Shown: positions 8,670 to 17,600, counted from the stretch's first letter. The stretch is DNA of 37,331 nucleotides from Paludibacteraceae bacterium (GCA_017444615.1 JAFSWF010000034.1:1-37331), one strand, 5' to 3'. Numbers and translations are program-made. Notes: generated by a model from the letters alone, not told the origin.

Positions 8670-8878
8670 TCGCGTTCGGCAACAAGATTGCAAGGGTTTA
8701 TACCGCTCCGCTAAATAAACGGGCAACTTGTGCCTCCGCTCTCACATCCATAAACGCATTGCTGGTTTGTGTCTGTGTTTAACCGATAAAAATGTTTGTC
8801 AAAAACGTTTTTATCGGAGAGGAGATTTCCTGATAATTACACGAGTTGCATCGCAACGAAGTCATTAATCAGCGAAAT
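8670..8878 (-). other. Transcribed leader or possible small RNA upstream of tRNA-Phe
   Basis: About 200 nt lie between the minus-strand promoter at 8885-8916 and the tRNA 5' end, far longer than a tRNA leader needs. No ORF is apparent. The stretch holds a strong stem-loop: CCGATAAAAA (8783-8792) pairs with TTTTTATCGG (8808-8817), with further inner GTTT/AAAC pairs. It may be only a tRNA precursor leader, or a small structured RNA. I cannot assign a family. Confidence 0.3.
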
Positions 8879-8884
8879 CGACGA

Positions 8885-8916
8885 CAAAGGTACTGCTTTT
8901 TTTTGAATTGACCAAA
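8885..8916 (-). promoter_or_regulatory. Promoter toward tRNA-Phe
   Basis: On the minus strand, TTTG (8913-8916), a 20-nt spacer and TACCTTTG (8885-8892) match the Bacteroidetes promoter. Its start region TTTGTCGTCGATTT is an exact inverted copy of the start region of the facing promoter at 8942-8973. Confidence 0.65.
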
Positions 8917-8941
8917 TTTTTTTGCATTTTTTTTGAAAAAA

Positions 8942-8973
8942 CTTGCATTTTCCGCAAAAAAGTAGTAATTTTG
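8942..8973 (+). promoter_or_regulatory. Promoter for trmO
   Basis: CTTG (8942-8945), a 20-nt spacer and TAATTTTG (8966-8973), 51 nt upstream of the trmO ATG. It is divergent from the tRNA promoter. The initial transcribed sequence TTTGTCGTCGATTT (8970-8983) is identical to that of the facing promoter. The whole 8670-9024 gap contains only these promoters and the possible leader RNA. Confidence 0.65.
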
Positions 8974-9024
8974 TCGTCGATTTTCAGTAGTGTCCACTAA
9001 AAATTGTACAAAAAACATTTTTAT

Positions 9025-9834
9025 ATGAAATTAAAGGTAATCGCGTATGCGCGGAACGGGCACACGGATAAGTTCGGCATTCCGCGGCAGAGTCGGGAGG
9101 AAAGTCCGATTGTGACGAGGATTGTGTTTGAGCCGGAATATAATGTTCGCGAGGCGCTACGCGGGATAGAGGGGTTTAGCCATTTGTGGATTCTTTGGGG
9201 ATTTTCGCGTTCGCATCCCTCGTATACGCATCAAAACAACGTTTTGAAGGAAGATACTCGGGCGCTCCGCTCTCCCCAAAAATTAGAAATTTTCGGGGGC
9301 CCCAATTCTTTAGAATGGAGTCCGACGGTACGGCCGCCGAGGTTGGGCGGCAATAAGCGCGTGGGGGTGTTTGCTACGCGGAGTCCGTTTAGGCCTAACC
9401 CAATTGGGTTATCCAGCGTAAGGAACCTCACCCCAACCCTCTCCCAAGGAGAGGGAGTATATATCGGTGAGAGCGGGCGTATGGAACTCATTGTAAGTGG
9501 GGCGGATATGATGGATGGGACACCGATATACGATATTAAGCCCTATTTGAGTTTTACGGACAGTCACCCCGAGGCGGTAAACGGCTTCGCGGAAGAGACG
9601 AAGAATTACGAACTGGAGGTAGCCTACCCCCATCCCCTCCCTGAAGGGAAGGGAGAGATTCCGCAGGAGATAGTGAAGGAGATAGAATATATTCTGCGGC
9701 AGGACCCGCGGCCGGCATATCAAGAGGATCCTTCGCGCGTTTATAAGATGGATTACGCGGGGTGGAGAGTGGAGTTTAGGGTGGATGATCTAAAATCACG
9801 CGTATATATACAAAGTATATATAATGTCAAGTAG
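9025..9834 (+). CDS. trmO: tRNA (t6A37) N6-methyltransferase TrmO (YaeB/TsaA family)
   Basis: A 269-aa protein of the TrmO/UPF0066 family, which methylates N6-threonylcarbamoyladenosine at position 37 of tRNAs using S-adenosylmethionine. Diagnostic motifs are PRQSREESP near residue 21, the core PTVRPPRLGG and GVFATRSPFRPNPIGLS (about 100-128), and DGTPIYDIKPYL (about 160-172). I start at the ATG at 9025 because upstream residues lack support. E. coli TrmO is 235 aa; the extra length here comes from three repeat-derived inserts: residues about 64-97, 134-144 (LTPTLSQGEG) and 200-210 (YPHPLPEGKG). All lie between conserved blocks, so activity may be retained. A fourth palindrome (9803-9823) encodes YIQSIYN at the C-terminus. 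Confidence 0.9.
   Translation: MKLKVIAYARNGHTDKFGIPRQSREESPIVTRIVFEPEYNVREALRGIEGFSHLWILWGFSRSHPSYTHQNNVLKEDTRALRSPQKLEIFGGPNSLEWSPTVRPPRLGGNKRVGVFATRSPFRPNPIGLSSVRNLTPTLSQGEGVYIGESGRMELIVSGADMMDGTPIYDIKPYLSFTDSHPEAVNGFAEETKNYELEVAYPHPLPEGKGEIPQEIVKEIEYILRQDPRPAYQEDPSRVYKMDYAGWRVEFRVDDLKSRVYIQSIYNVK
9260..9320. repeat. Hairpin repeat inserted in frame in trmO (first)
   Basis: CCCCAAAAATT and AAATTTTCGGGG (9274-9298) form a stem with one mismatch, directly followed by GGGGCCCC and an imperfect CCAATTC/GAATGG palindrome. It encodes roughly residues 79-98 and falls in a segment that is short in other TrmO proteins. Confidence 0.65.
9426..9456. repeat. Hairpin repeat inserted in frame in trmO (second)
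   Basis: CCTCACCCCAA is followed by the perfect 8-bp stem CCCTCTCC/GGAGAGGG (9437-9444, 9448-9455) with loop CAA. It encodes LTPTLSQGEG. The sequence looks like a dispersed short hairpin element rather than native trmO. Confidence 0.75.
9623..9654. repeat. Hairpin repeat inserted in frame in trmO (third)
   Basis: CCTACCCCCA is followed by TCCCCTCCC/GGGAAGGGA arms with one mismatch around a short loop. It encodes YPHPLPEGKGE. Its layout (C-rich lead then hairpin) parallels the second insert, so the two are probably related families. Confidence 0.7.
9803..9823. repeat. Perfect AT palindrome at the 3' end of trmO
   Basis: TATATATAC, loop AAA, GTATATATA: a 9-bp perfect stem inside the last codons of trmO. 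There is no U-run after it, so a terminator role is weak. Confidence 0.6.
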
Positions 9835-9882
9835 GATACGTGAATAGTTCGAGAAGCCTTCGAAGAGGGGTGGGCTGTGGGG

Positions 9883-9951
9883 CTAGTTTTTCTAGCATTC
9901 TAGAAATCTAGAGTCCTAGAAATCTAGAGTCCTAGAAATCTAGTAATTTAG
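9883..9951. repeat. CTAG-family repeat tract with period-16 core
   Basis: The unit TCCTAGAAATCTAGAG repeats almost exactly three times, flanked by TTCTAG words. It lies between trmO and the starch-locus promoter; the rest of this gap (9835-10025) shows no gene. Confidence 0.8.
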
Positions 9952-10025
9952 TTCATTGGGAAATGAAGCAAAAAGTGGGTTTTCTTCAAAAAAAGACAAA
10001 AAAATGTTATTTTTTATCCGAAATA

Positions 10026-10057
10026 CTTGCGTATGTCGGATTTTTTTTGTAATTTTG
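10026..10057 (+). promoter_or_regulatory. Promoter of the starch-degradation locus
   Basis: CTTG (10026-10029), a 20-nt spacer and TAATTTTG (10050-10057) lie 63 nt upstream of the first amylase. No other good match was seen before the following genes, so this may drive several of them. Confidence 0.65.
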
Positions 10058-10120
10058 CTGCGCAAAATAGGCTTTTAGTAACGCAAAAAGAACATAAACG
10101 ACTGAAATACAAGCAAAACC

Positions 10121-11596
10121 ATGAAAAAATTGATTCTATTTGTTCTATCAATCTTGTTGATGAGTTCCGTTGTACGGGCGGAGAATATCGGTGTGCCTGC
10201 AGAATGCGAGGATGTGATGTTGCAAGCGTTCTACTGGGACAGTTACAAAGCGCAGAGCGGCACGAACAGCAAGTACGGTTGCACCAAATGGGTGAATTTG
10301 CTGAAGGACACGGCGGCTATTACGGCTAATTTTGATTTAGTTTGGTTTCCACCCAGTGCCATGGGCGGTGGTGTGGGATATTATCACAAACAGCTGAGCA
10401 ACCAAGATAGTGATTGGGGGCCGAAAAGCAAGTTGGATGAGCTGATTGCGGCGCTGCATGCAGGCGGCACTAAAGTGTTAGGCGATATTGTGATTAACCA
10501 TAGAGGCAATAAGAGCAGTTGGGTAGATTTTTATTTGGACAACTTCGGCAGATACGGTGTCTATCAGTTGAAGCAAGAACATATCTGTTCGGGCGATGAG
10601 GCGTTTACCGATTCGAGTTCGCCTGCTTACCAAAGTAGTACGCACGGCGCAGCCGATACGGGCACAAATGATGGTGGCTGTCGCGACTTGGACCATACGA
10701 ACGAGTATGTGCAGAGTTGGGCGAAGGCTTATGTGCAATGGATGATCAATGTGATGGGTTATGATGGTTTTCGCTATGATATGACGTTAGGTTATAACGG
10801 CAAGTACCTGAGTATGTACAACGAGGCGGCTCAACCGTATTTTTCCGTTTCGGAGTTATGGTCGGATGTCACCACACAGGTGAACCATTTGAAAGCAACC
10901 GATTATAACACGTTGATTTTTGATTTTCCGCTTAAGTTTTCGCTCCAAAACGCATTAGGCAATGACGGCAGCGTCAATGAGACTCGTTATAACCTGCTCA
11001 AGAACCCCGCCAACTCGCTTCGTAACAGAGGTTACAAGCGGTATGCGGTGACGTTTATTGACAACCATGACACGTTTGAGCGTTCCGATAACCAAGGCAG
11101 CGAGTTCATTTCGTACAACGCTAATTTGAGTAACGCAGTTGTGAGGCGTCGTATCTTGGAAGCGAATGCGTATATTCTGTTGATTCCGGGCGTACCTTGC
11201 GTCTTCTATCCGCACTGGGTAAGTTATAAGGAAGAAATCAACACATTGATTGCGGCGCGTAAGAAAGCCGGCATTCATTCGGAGTCGGAGATAGTAGAGA
11301 CCAGCTCATATGCGACCGGTAACCGTTCTTACGAAGCGACGGTATATGGTCATAGAGGAACGATTATTTTGCGTATGGGCGTTAATCGTTCGAAGGAAGC
11401 GCCCGAAGGTTTTGAGACGCTGATAGAAGGCGACACGATGGGTACCAACTTCACCGTATTCTATTCCAATGCAGTGCAGGGAGTAGAAAGCATTCAGCCG
11501 TCAGAAGTCAGCCGTCAGAAATTTATTAAAGATGGACAATTGCTGATTCAGCATGGGGATAGGATGTATGATGTGATGGGACGAGAGGTCAATTGA
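10121..11596 (+). CDS. Secreted alpha-amylase (GH13), minimal form
   Basis: A 491-aa GH13 enzyme hydrolysing alpha-1,4-glucan bonds, exported by a signal peptide (MKKLILFVLSILLMSSVVRA). The TIM-barrel starts almost directly after it (DVMLQAFYW near residue 31), so there is no separate binding module. GH13 signatures are complete: DIVINH (Asp122), GFRYD with nucleophile Asp220, SELW with acid/base Glu245, and DNHD with Asp317. A linker made of CAGCCGTCAG-type repeat (11490-11521) leads to the C-terminal tail ending GDRMYDVMGREVN. It is the first of five exported genes, 27 nt before the next. Substrate range inside GH13 (starch, glycogen, maltodextrin) cannot be fixed from motifs alone. Confidence 0.92.
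   Translation: MKKLILFVLSILLMSSVVRAENIGVPAECEDVMLQAFYWDSYKAQSGTNSKYGCTKWVNLLKDTAAITANFDLVWFPPSAMGGGVGYYHKQLSNQDSDWGPKSKLDELIAALHAGGTKVLGDIVINHRGNKSSWVDFYLDNFGRYGVYQLKQEHICSGDEAFTDSSSPAYQSSTHGAADTGTNDGGCRDLDHTNEYVQSWAKAYVQWMINVMGYDGFRYDMTLGYNGKYLSMYNEAAQPYFSVSELWSDVTTQVNHLKATDYNTLIFDFPLKFSLQNALGNDGSVNETRYNLLKNPANSLRNRGYKRYAVTFIDNHDTFERSDNQGSEFISYNANLSNAVVRRRILEANAYILLIPGVPCVFYPHWVSYKEEINTLIAARKKAGIHSESEIVETSSYATGNRSYEATVYGHRGTIILRMGVNRSKEAPEGFETLIEGDTMGTNFTVFYSNAVQGVESIQPSEVSRQKFIKDGQLLIQHGDRMYDVMGREVN
11490..11521 (+). repeat. CATTCAGCC-family repeat in the linker of the first amylase
   Basis: GCATTCAGCCGTCAG followed by AAGTCAGCCGTCAGAAA encodes SIQPSEVSRQK just before the C-terminal tail. 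The homologous place in the second amylase (13359-13390) carries a related tract. Confidence 0.75.
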
Positions 11597-11619
11597 TAAT
11601 TGATAATTTATTTAAAATT
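11591..11619. repeat. AATTGATAATTG repeat beginning at a stop codon
   Basis: AATTGATAATTGATAATTTATTTAAAATT fills the 27-nt gap between two amylase genes. The stop codon TGA of the first amylase (11594-11596) is supplied by the first repeat unit. Confidence 0.7.
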
Positions 11620-11623
11620 AGAT

Positions 11624-13465
11624 ATGAAAAAAGTATTTTTGTTTGCAGCGATGATGCTGTGTGCGGTGGTGGCATCGGCAGAGAATTATGGTATTTTGGT
11701 GAACGGTCGGTATTATTTTGCCGGTAGTTTTGTGGAAGAGTTTGAGGGTTTCCAGCAGTACTTAGCGCATGTACAAGTGAGCAGCGGTGACTACTGCCAG
11801 CTCTACGACGCGGATAATAAGAATGCGTGGGCTAAGCCGTTGAACACCTATTCAGAAAGCGGTTTTACGTATGACGAGGCTAATCAGCGTTACAACGTAA
11901 GCGTGAGCGGATGTTATGATTTTTACATCAAGTTGAAATGGAATGAAGATGAGTTGTATATTGGTCCGGGAACGGTAGATTGCGGAGAAGGTGTGGATAT
12001 TACGAAGGAAGACCCCAAACCGAGTTATGGTGGTTCCGTACCGGCTCAATGTCCGGATGTGATGTTGCAGGCGTTCTATTGGAACAGTACGCAATCCGGA
12101 GGAAACGGTTATGGCCGTACCACGTGGCTTAATTATATAAACGGCAAAAGCGGTTCCACGGCAGAAGAGATGGGTCAGTGGTTTGACTTGATTTGGTTCC
12201 CTCCGATGAGCTATGGAGGCGGTTTGGGTTATCACCCATCTGATTATAGCAATTTGAGTAGCGACCGTGGCGCGAGTCAAGGTCTGCATCAACTGATTGA
12301 GGCAATTCATAAGAACGGTGGTCGTGTAGTGGCGGATATTGTGATCAACCACGGCGATGCGAAGAGTGGCTGGTGCGATTATGGAAGCGGTTATAACTTC
12401 GGCGAGTATGGTACGTTTGTACCGGATGGCAGTTATATCTGCCAGACCGATGAGGTGAATTATTCCTCGGAAGCACCGACTGAGTGTAAGGGTTTTGCGA
12501 CGGGTGGTAACGATGACGGTTATGGCGATGAAGCCAACTATGCGGCTTCGCGAGACTGGGATCATACCAACTCCAAAGTGCGTGATATGTTCAAGGCGTA
12601 TCTGAAATGGATGCGCAATGTAGTGAAGGTAGATGGTTTCCGTTACGACTACTGCAAGGGTTATCATAACAGTCATATCAACGATTATAACAATGCCGCC
12701 GAGGCGTATTTCAGTGTGATGGAGTATTGGGACGGTGATGTGAATACGCTGCAGAGCCGTTTGAACGATGCGGGTTGGAACACGGCTACGTTTGATTTTG
12801 CACTGAAATATGATGCTTTCAACAAAGGTATTGAGAAGGATAATTATTATGGTCTAAAAGGCACAGGTCTGTTAGGAGCCGGCAAGGCTCGTTATGCTGT
12901 GACATTTGTGGACAGCCACGATTCGTTCCAACGCGATAATAATAATGAGTTCTGCGGAAATGGTAATTCCATGACTACAGATTGGGGGCGCGCCAAAGTG
13001 CTGCAAGCCAATGCGTATATCTTGTCTATGCCGGGTGTACCGTGTGTATTCTGGCCGCATTGGGTAACGTTCAAGGACGAGATTAAGAAGATGATCAACG
13101 CCCGTTATAAGACAGGTGTGCACAGCGAGAGTAGTGTAGAAGACGACGCCGGAAACGGTTATTATAAGGCCACTATCACCGGCACGAACGGTCAGATTCG
13201 TCTGTTGCTGGGTCCGAACTCCGGTTATGGTGATACGCCGAGCGGTTTCACACTGGCGGTGAAAGGCACTAACTACGGTGTTTATTACAAGTTGAACAGC
13301 GCTCGAGGTGATAAGAACACCGAGCGTACGGATCGGACAGAAGATGTAGAAGAGACCAGCATTCAGCCGTCAGCTGTCAGAGGTCAGAAGTTTATCCAAG
13401 ATGGAAAGTTGATGATTAAGGTAGGAGAAAAAACCTACAATATGATGGGACAATTAGTTGACTAG
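11624..13465 (+). CDS. Secreted alpha-amylase (GH13) with N-terminal binding-like module
   Basis: A 613-aa protein from the ATG at 11624, which opens a signal peptide (MKKVFLFAAMMLCAVVASA). Residues about 20-118 form a beta-rich module starting YGILVNGRYYFAG and ending YDFYIKLKWNEDELYIGPG; closely related modules occur in the genes at 13645 and 14658, and it resembles small starch-binding modules. The GH13 domain follows from about residue 135 (DVMLQAFYW) with intact catalytic sites: DIVINH (Asp238), GFRYD (nucleophile Asp342), MEYW (acid/base Glu367) and DSHD (Asp433). A repeat-derived linker precedes the C-terminal tail (GEKTYNMMGQLVD). The TAG stop lies inside a CTAG-family repeat. Likely a starch hydrolase outside the inner membrane. 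Confidence 0.92.
   Translation: MKKVFLFAAMMLCAVVASAENYGILVNGRYYFAGSFVEEFEGFQQYLAHVQVSSGDYCQLYDADNKNAWAKPLNTYSESGFTYDEANQRYNVSVSGCYDFYIKLKWNEDELYIGPGTVDCGEGVDITKEDPKPSYGGSVPAQCPDVMLQAFYWNSTQSGGNGYGRTTWLNYINGKSGSTAEEMGQWFDLIWFPPMSYGGGLGYHPSDYSNLSSDRGASQGLHQLIEAIHKNGGRVVADIVINHGDAKSGWCDYGSGYNFGEYGTFVPDGSYICQTDEVNYSSEAPTECKGFATGGNDDGYGDEANYAASRDWDHTNSKVRDMFKAYLKWMRNVVKVDGFRYDYCKGYHNSHINDYNNAAEAYFSVMEYWDGDVNTLQSRLNDAGWNTATFDFALKYDAFNKGIEKDNYYGLKGTGLLGAGKARYAVTFVDSHDSFQRDNNNEFCGNGNSMTTDWGRAKVLQANAYILSMPGVPCVFWPHWVTFKDEIKKMINARYKTGVHSESSVEDDAGNGYYKATITGTNGQIRLLLGPNSGYGDTPSGFTLAVKGTNYGVYYKLNSARGDKNTERTDRTEDVEETSIQPSAVRGQKFIQDGKLMIKVGEKTYNMMGQLVD
13359..13390 (+). repeat. CATTCAGCC-family repeat in the linker of the second amylase
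   Basis: GCATTCAGCCGTCAGCTGTCAG and AGGTCAGAAG encode SIQPSAVRGQK between the catalytic domain and the tail, matching the position of the repeat at 11490-11521. Confidence 0.75.
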
Positions 13466-13496
13466 TTTTCTAGTTTTCTAGCAATCTAGTTGATTG
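13454..13496. repeat. CTAG-family repeat beginning at a stop codon
   Basis: TTAGTTGACTAG, then TTTTCTAG twice and CAATCTAG. The stop codon TAG of the second amylase (13463-13465) is the first CTAG word. The remaining gap to 13645 holds no gene: it has the purine/pyrimidine tract below, another CTAG tract and AT-rich sequence. Confidence 0.75.
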
Positions 13497-13530
13497 ACGA
13501 TTGAGGTTTGATTGATGAAGCGACTCCTAA

Positions 13531-13569
13531 TTATATATATAGTGTGTGGGCGCGTGCGTGAGTGCGCGA
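13531..13569. other. Alternating purine-pyrimidine tract
   Basis: TATATATATA runs into GTGTGTG and GCGCGTGCGTG, then AGTGCGCG: nearly 40 nt of largely alternating purine and pyrimidine. Such sequence can adopt left-handed DNA under negative supercoiling. No gene is present. Confidence 0.45.
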
Positions 13570-13570
13570 G

Positions 13571-13590
13571 AAGACTAGTATTCTAGCAAT
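13571..13590. repeat. Short CTAG-family tract
   Basis: AAGACTAGTATTCTAGCAAT, with the same words as the tracts at 8516 and 20579. It lies in the gap upstream of the non-catalytic binding protein. Confidence 0.6.
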
Positions 13591-13644
13591 CATGCCAATT
13601 AAGAATTAAAAATAAACAATATATTAACAATTAAATCACGTATT

Positions 13645-14595
13645 ATGAAAAAGATTTTTACACTTTTTGCTGCGGTGATGGTAGCCGCAACGATGTTTGC
13701 CGGAGAATTCGGTATTTTGGTAAACGGTAAGACCTATTATGCGGGGGAACCAGCAGGTCAGTTTGAAGGATTTGACCAATTCTTATCGCACGTGCCGGTT
13801 GTAGCCGGAGATTATCTACAATTATGCGATGCCGGTAATGATTACGTTACTTGGGCGGTAGATTTGAACACAGCATCTGTGGCAGGTTTTACGCGTAATG
13901 GTGACAAGTATGATGTAACTACTTCGGGTTGTTTTGATTTCTATATCAAGATTAAAGATCGTCAAGATGAGTTGTATATTGGTCCGGGTAGTGTTGATTG
14001 TGGAGCAGGCGTTGACATCAGCGGTCAAGGCGGAGGCCAAGGCGGCGAACAAGGTGGCGGCCAAGGTGGTCAAGGTGGTGACGATTTAAGCGAGTCGGGT
14101 GAGGGATATAATTTCGCACTGATTGGTTCGATTGGTGGAGATTGGAATATCACGGAAGTAAAAGAAGAGTACACCTTTGATGAGCGTGGTCGTTGGACAG
14201 GAACTTTGGGTGCTCATCCTCAGAAACCGGGTGCTTCGTACGTAGTTATCCAAGATCATATCGGCAACCAATATAAGACCAAAGGTTGGCAAGGTGAGGA
14301 CGCGAAGAAGGTGACCCTCTATTGGGCAAACGGATTTGAGGATAGTAATGTATGGCAATTGCCGGCAGACCAAACCTTGTATTTGATCATGCGTTCATGC
14401 CGTTACAAAGGAGAGATCGTGGTAGAGAGTGTGGACCAAGCAACGTATAATGCTTACACGATTGATTGGGGTAACACGCAAGGCGTGGAAGAGAATGTAG
14501 TGGTAGAGAAGGCGCGCAAAGAGTTTGTGAACGGTCAGTTACGCATTGTTCGCGGCGATAAGGTGTTTGATGCAACGGGCCGTGAGATTAAGTGA
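13645..14595 (+). CDS. Exported non-catalytic putative starch-binding protein
   Basis: A 316-aa protein with a signal peptide (MKKIFTLFAAVMVAATMFA). Residues about 20-117 form the same module as the N-terminus of the second amylase (FGILVNGKTYYAG ... FDFYIKIKDRQDELYIGPG). A Gly/Gln linker (about 128-150) follows, then a second beta-rich module (about 153-270: YNFALIGSIGGDWN ... TLYLIMRSC) and the shared C-terminal tail (GDKVFDATGREIK). No GH13 catalytic motif is present. Homologous module plus location between amylases points to carbohydrate binding, perhaps doing the job that SusE/SusF-type proteins do elsewhere, but it has no lipobox Cys. The starch-binding role is inferred. Gaps are 179 nt upstream and 62 nt downstream. 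Confidence 0.8.
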   Translation: MKKIFTLFAAVMVAATMFAGEFGILVNGKTYYAGEPAGQFEGFDQFLSHVPVVAGDYLQLCDAGNDYVTWAVDLNTASVAGFTRNGDKYDVTTSGCFDFYIKIKDRQDELYIGPGSVDCGAGVDISGQGGGQGGEQGGGQGGQGGDDLSESGEGYNFALIGSIGGDWNITEVKEEYTFDERGRWTGTLGAHPQKPGASYVVIQDHIGNQYKTKGWQGEDAKKVTLYWANGFEDSNVWQLPADQTLYLIMRSCRYKGEIVVESVDQATYNAYTIDWGNTQGVEENVVVEKARKEFVNGQLRIVRGDKVFDATGREIK

Positions 14596-14657
14596 TAGTG
14601 TTTATTTAGAAAAAAACATAAAAAACATTGGCTACAAATAATAAAATAACTAATACA

Positions 14658-17600
14658 ATGAAAAAGATCTTTTCAATCCTCGCTGCGCTGGTAGTCAGCG
14701 TGGCGATGTGGGGTGGAACACGGACTATTTATTTAGCACCGAATTCCAATTGGACGCAATCGAATGCTTGGTTTGCTGTATATGCTTTTGGGAATGGTAC
14801 ACAATGGTACCAAATGACTTCCATAGAAGATAAGTACCAAGCTACTATTGACGACAAATATCCGACAGTTATTTTCTGTCGTATGGATCCTGCCAGCAAC
14901 ACGTTGGATTGGAATAATAAGTGGAATCAGACAGGCGATTTGACTCTTCCAACAGATGGCAAGAACTTGTTCACTGTGCCTAGTGGCGAGTGGGATGGTA
15001 GCACAACAACTTGGTCTACCTATACTCCTCCTGCTGATCCGGTATTATTCTATGTAACCGGTGACAGTGCGTTGGTAGTAGATGCAGGTTTGGCAGCTTC
15101 CAAAGCATGGAATGCGGACGCTATCGAATCGAAGGCAGATACGTTGACGCTGAGTTTGAAAGCCGGAGTGGATTATAAGTTGAAGGTGTTTGTAGGTTCT
15201 TCGTGGAAGGGTTACAGCGATTTGACGGAAGTAGCAGAAGGGCTAAATAGTGATGCGGATGGGAATATATGTTTCCGTTTGAATGCCGCCGGGGATGTAA
15301 AAGTGATTTATACAAGCAGCTTATTTAAGTTAGTGGGAGATTTCTATGTGAAGCCGGTGGTAAAGAAGACTATCAAATTAGTACCAAAAGTATGGGCAAA
15401 CGAGGGTAGTCCTAAGTTTGCTGCATGGATTTGGGGTGATGACTTGAGTAGCCAGTGGACTGATTTCTTCACGGGAACAGGAGACACGTTGAGCGCACAA
15501 ATCAACGCTGATGCAGACTCGATTACCTTTGTTCGCATGAATAGTGCTTTGACCGAGCCTAAATGGAACAGCGAGACGGAGACCAACAATGTCTGGAACC
15601 AGACCGTTAATGAGAAGATTGATTACGAGAGTTTAACTTATACCATTACCGGTTGGGGTGAAGGCGAAGGAGCCAAGTCTACAGGCACATGGGAGGCATA
15701 CAATCCTGCTAAGTTCTACATTACCGGTGATAGTGCATTGGTAGTGGATGCAGGTTTGGATAAGGCGAAAGCATGGACGGCAGACGCTATCAAATCCACC
15801 GCAGACAGTTATATACTGAGTCTTAAAGCCGGTGTGGATTACAAGTTGAAGGTGACGGATGGTACATGGTATGATGCTACGAATAATCCTGATGCGATGA
15901 ATGCCGGCTTTGACCAGATTACCGCCGGATATGTAGCCACGGGATTGAGCAAAGACGATGATAACAATATCTGCTTCAAGTTAGCAACAGCAGGCAATGT
16001 AGTAGTAACCTATACAGATAACTTATTCAAGTTAGAAGGTAATTTCTATGCACCTCAGGTTGTTAAGAAAACCGTCAAGTTTGTGCCGGGTACCTGGGCT
16101 ACCGAAAGTTATAAGTACGCCGCATGGATTTGGGGCGATGATTTGAGCAGTCAATGGACCGGTTTCTTCACCGGTTCAGGAGATACGTTGAGCACGCAGA
16201 TTAACGCTGAGGCGGACTCGATTATCTTCGTTCGCTTCGCTAGTTCGACTGCCAGTCCCAGTTGGGAAGCTAAAGAGTATCAAACAGTTGATGAGAAGAT
16301 TGATTACGAGAGTTTGGTTTATACGATTACCGGTTTGGGCGAAGGCGAAGACCCGAAAGCTACTGGTACATGGGAGGCTTATTGCGTTGAATCATACGGA
16401 TTATTGGTGAACGGTGTTTATCATGCCGGTACGTATAATGCATTGCAGACAGAATGGAAAGAGTACATGCTTCGCAATGTAGAGTTAACGAAGGGTGACT
16501 CGCTGCAGGTTTATAGTGTTTGCGCAGATGCCAGTTGGGTAATTTCCACTTTCTCTGCCACCAGTCATGAATTTGAGATTAAGAACAATAAGTATGTAGT
16601 AGATAAGACGGGTACTTACGATTTCTACTTTAAGTTCATTTGGGGCGGAGATGAGGTATATATTGCTCAGCACGGATTCTATGGTTCAGCCGTTCCGTCC
16701 GAATGTACGGATGTGTTGATGCAAGCGTTCTTCAACGAATCGTACAGCGATGATGCCCCGGGTGTAAGTTCGACGAACGATTACAAGTTAGGTCTGGGCA
16801 ATACCCGCTGGTCAACACTGTTAGGACAAGCAGAAGAAATCAGCAGTTATTTTGACCTTGTGTGGTTACCGCCTTCAGCCAATGGTGACGGCATGGGTTA
16901 TCACCCGAAGAACTATAGTAACCAGAGTTCTAACTGGGGTTCTGCCACCGAATTGCGCTCGTTGATTGATGCATTGCATAACGGAGGCACCAAAGTGGTA
17001 GCTGATATTGTTATCAACCACTGCCAGAGTACGACCGGTTGGTTGGGTTTCCCTGAGTTTGATTTCGGCGAGTACGGTAAGTTCACTCCGACGGGTGCTT
17101 GGGTTTGCAAGGATGACGAGGTAAATACCGATCCTTCAGCCGGAAGCGATTACGGTAAAGCTACCGGTAACTATGACGATGGTGACAACTGGTCCGGTGC
17201 TCGTGACTGGGCACATGATATGCCGGAGGTACAGAACATGTTCAAGGCTTATCTGCAATGGATTCGCGAAACGGTAGGTTATGACGGCTTCCGTTATGAT
17301 AAGGGTGATGGTTTCAACAACTGGCACCACGACAACTACAACAAAGCTTCCGGTCCGTATATTGCCTTCATGGAAAGTTATAATAGCAGTTCGACCATCA
17401 AATACGAGATTGAGCAAGCTAACATGAACTTGATGGCATTGGATTTTGATACCAAATGGAGTGTGTTTAATGCTTTCGCAAGTTGGAACTACGGTTTAGG
17501 TCGCGGTAGTGGTTTGATCTCCGATGATTATTGGAAGAAATATGCCGTCACTTTCATTGACAGTCATGACTGGTTCTTGCGCAGCGATAACGAGAATGAG

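Noticed and set aside
9883..9951. CRISPR-like array
   Set aside because: The 16-bp units are directly adjacent with no unique spacers of constant length, and no cas genes are nearby.
11500..11596. Standard T9SS type A sorting domain at the ends of the amylases
   Set aside because: The shared tail is only about 25 residues and stops after the GRxV block, lacking the longer beta-sandwich and the final basic strand of that domain; kept as an unexplained tail instead.
11852..12676. Open frame of 274 codons on the minus strand inside the second amylase
   Set aside because: It mirrors the intact GH13 coding sequence and shows no motif, start signal or promoter.
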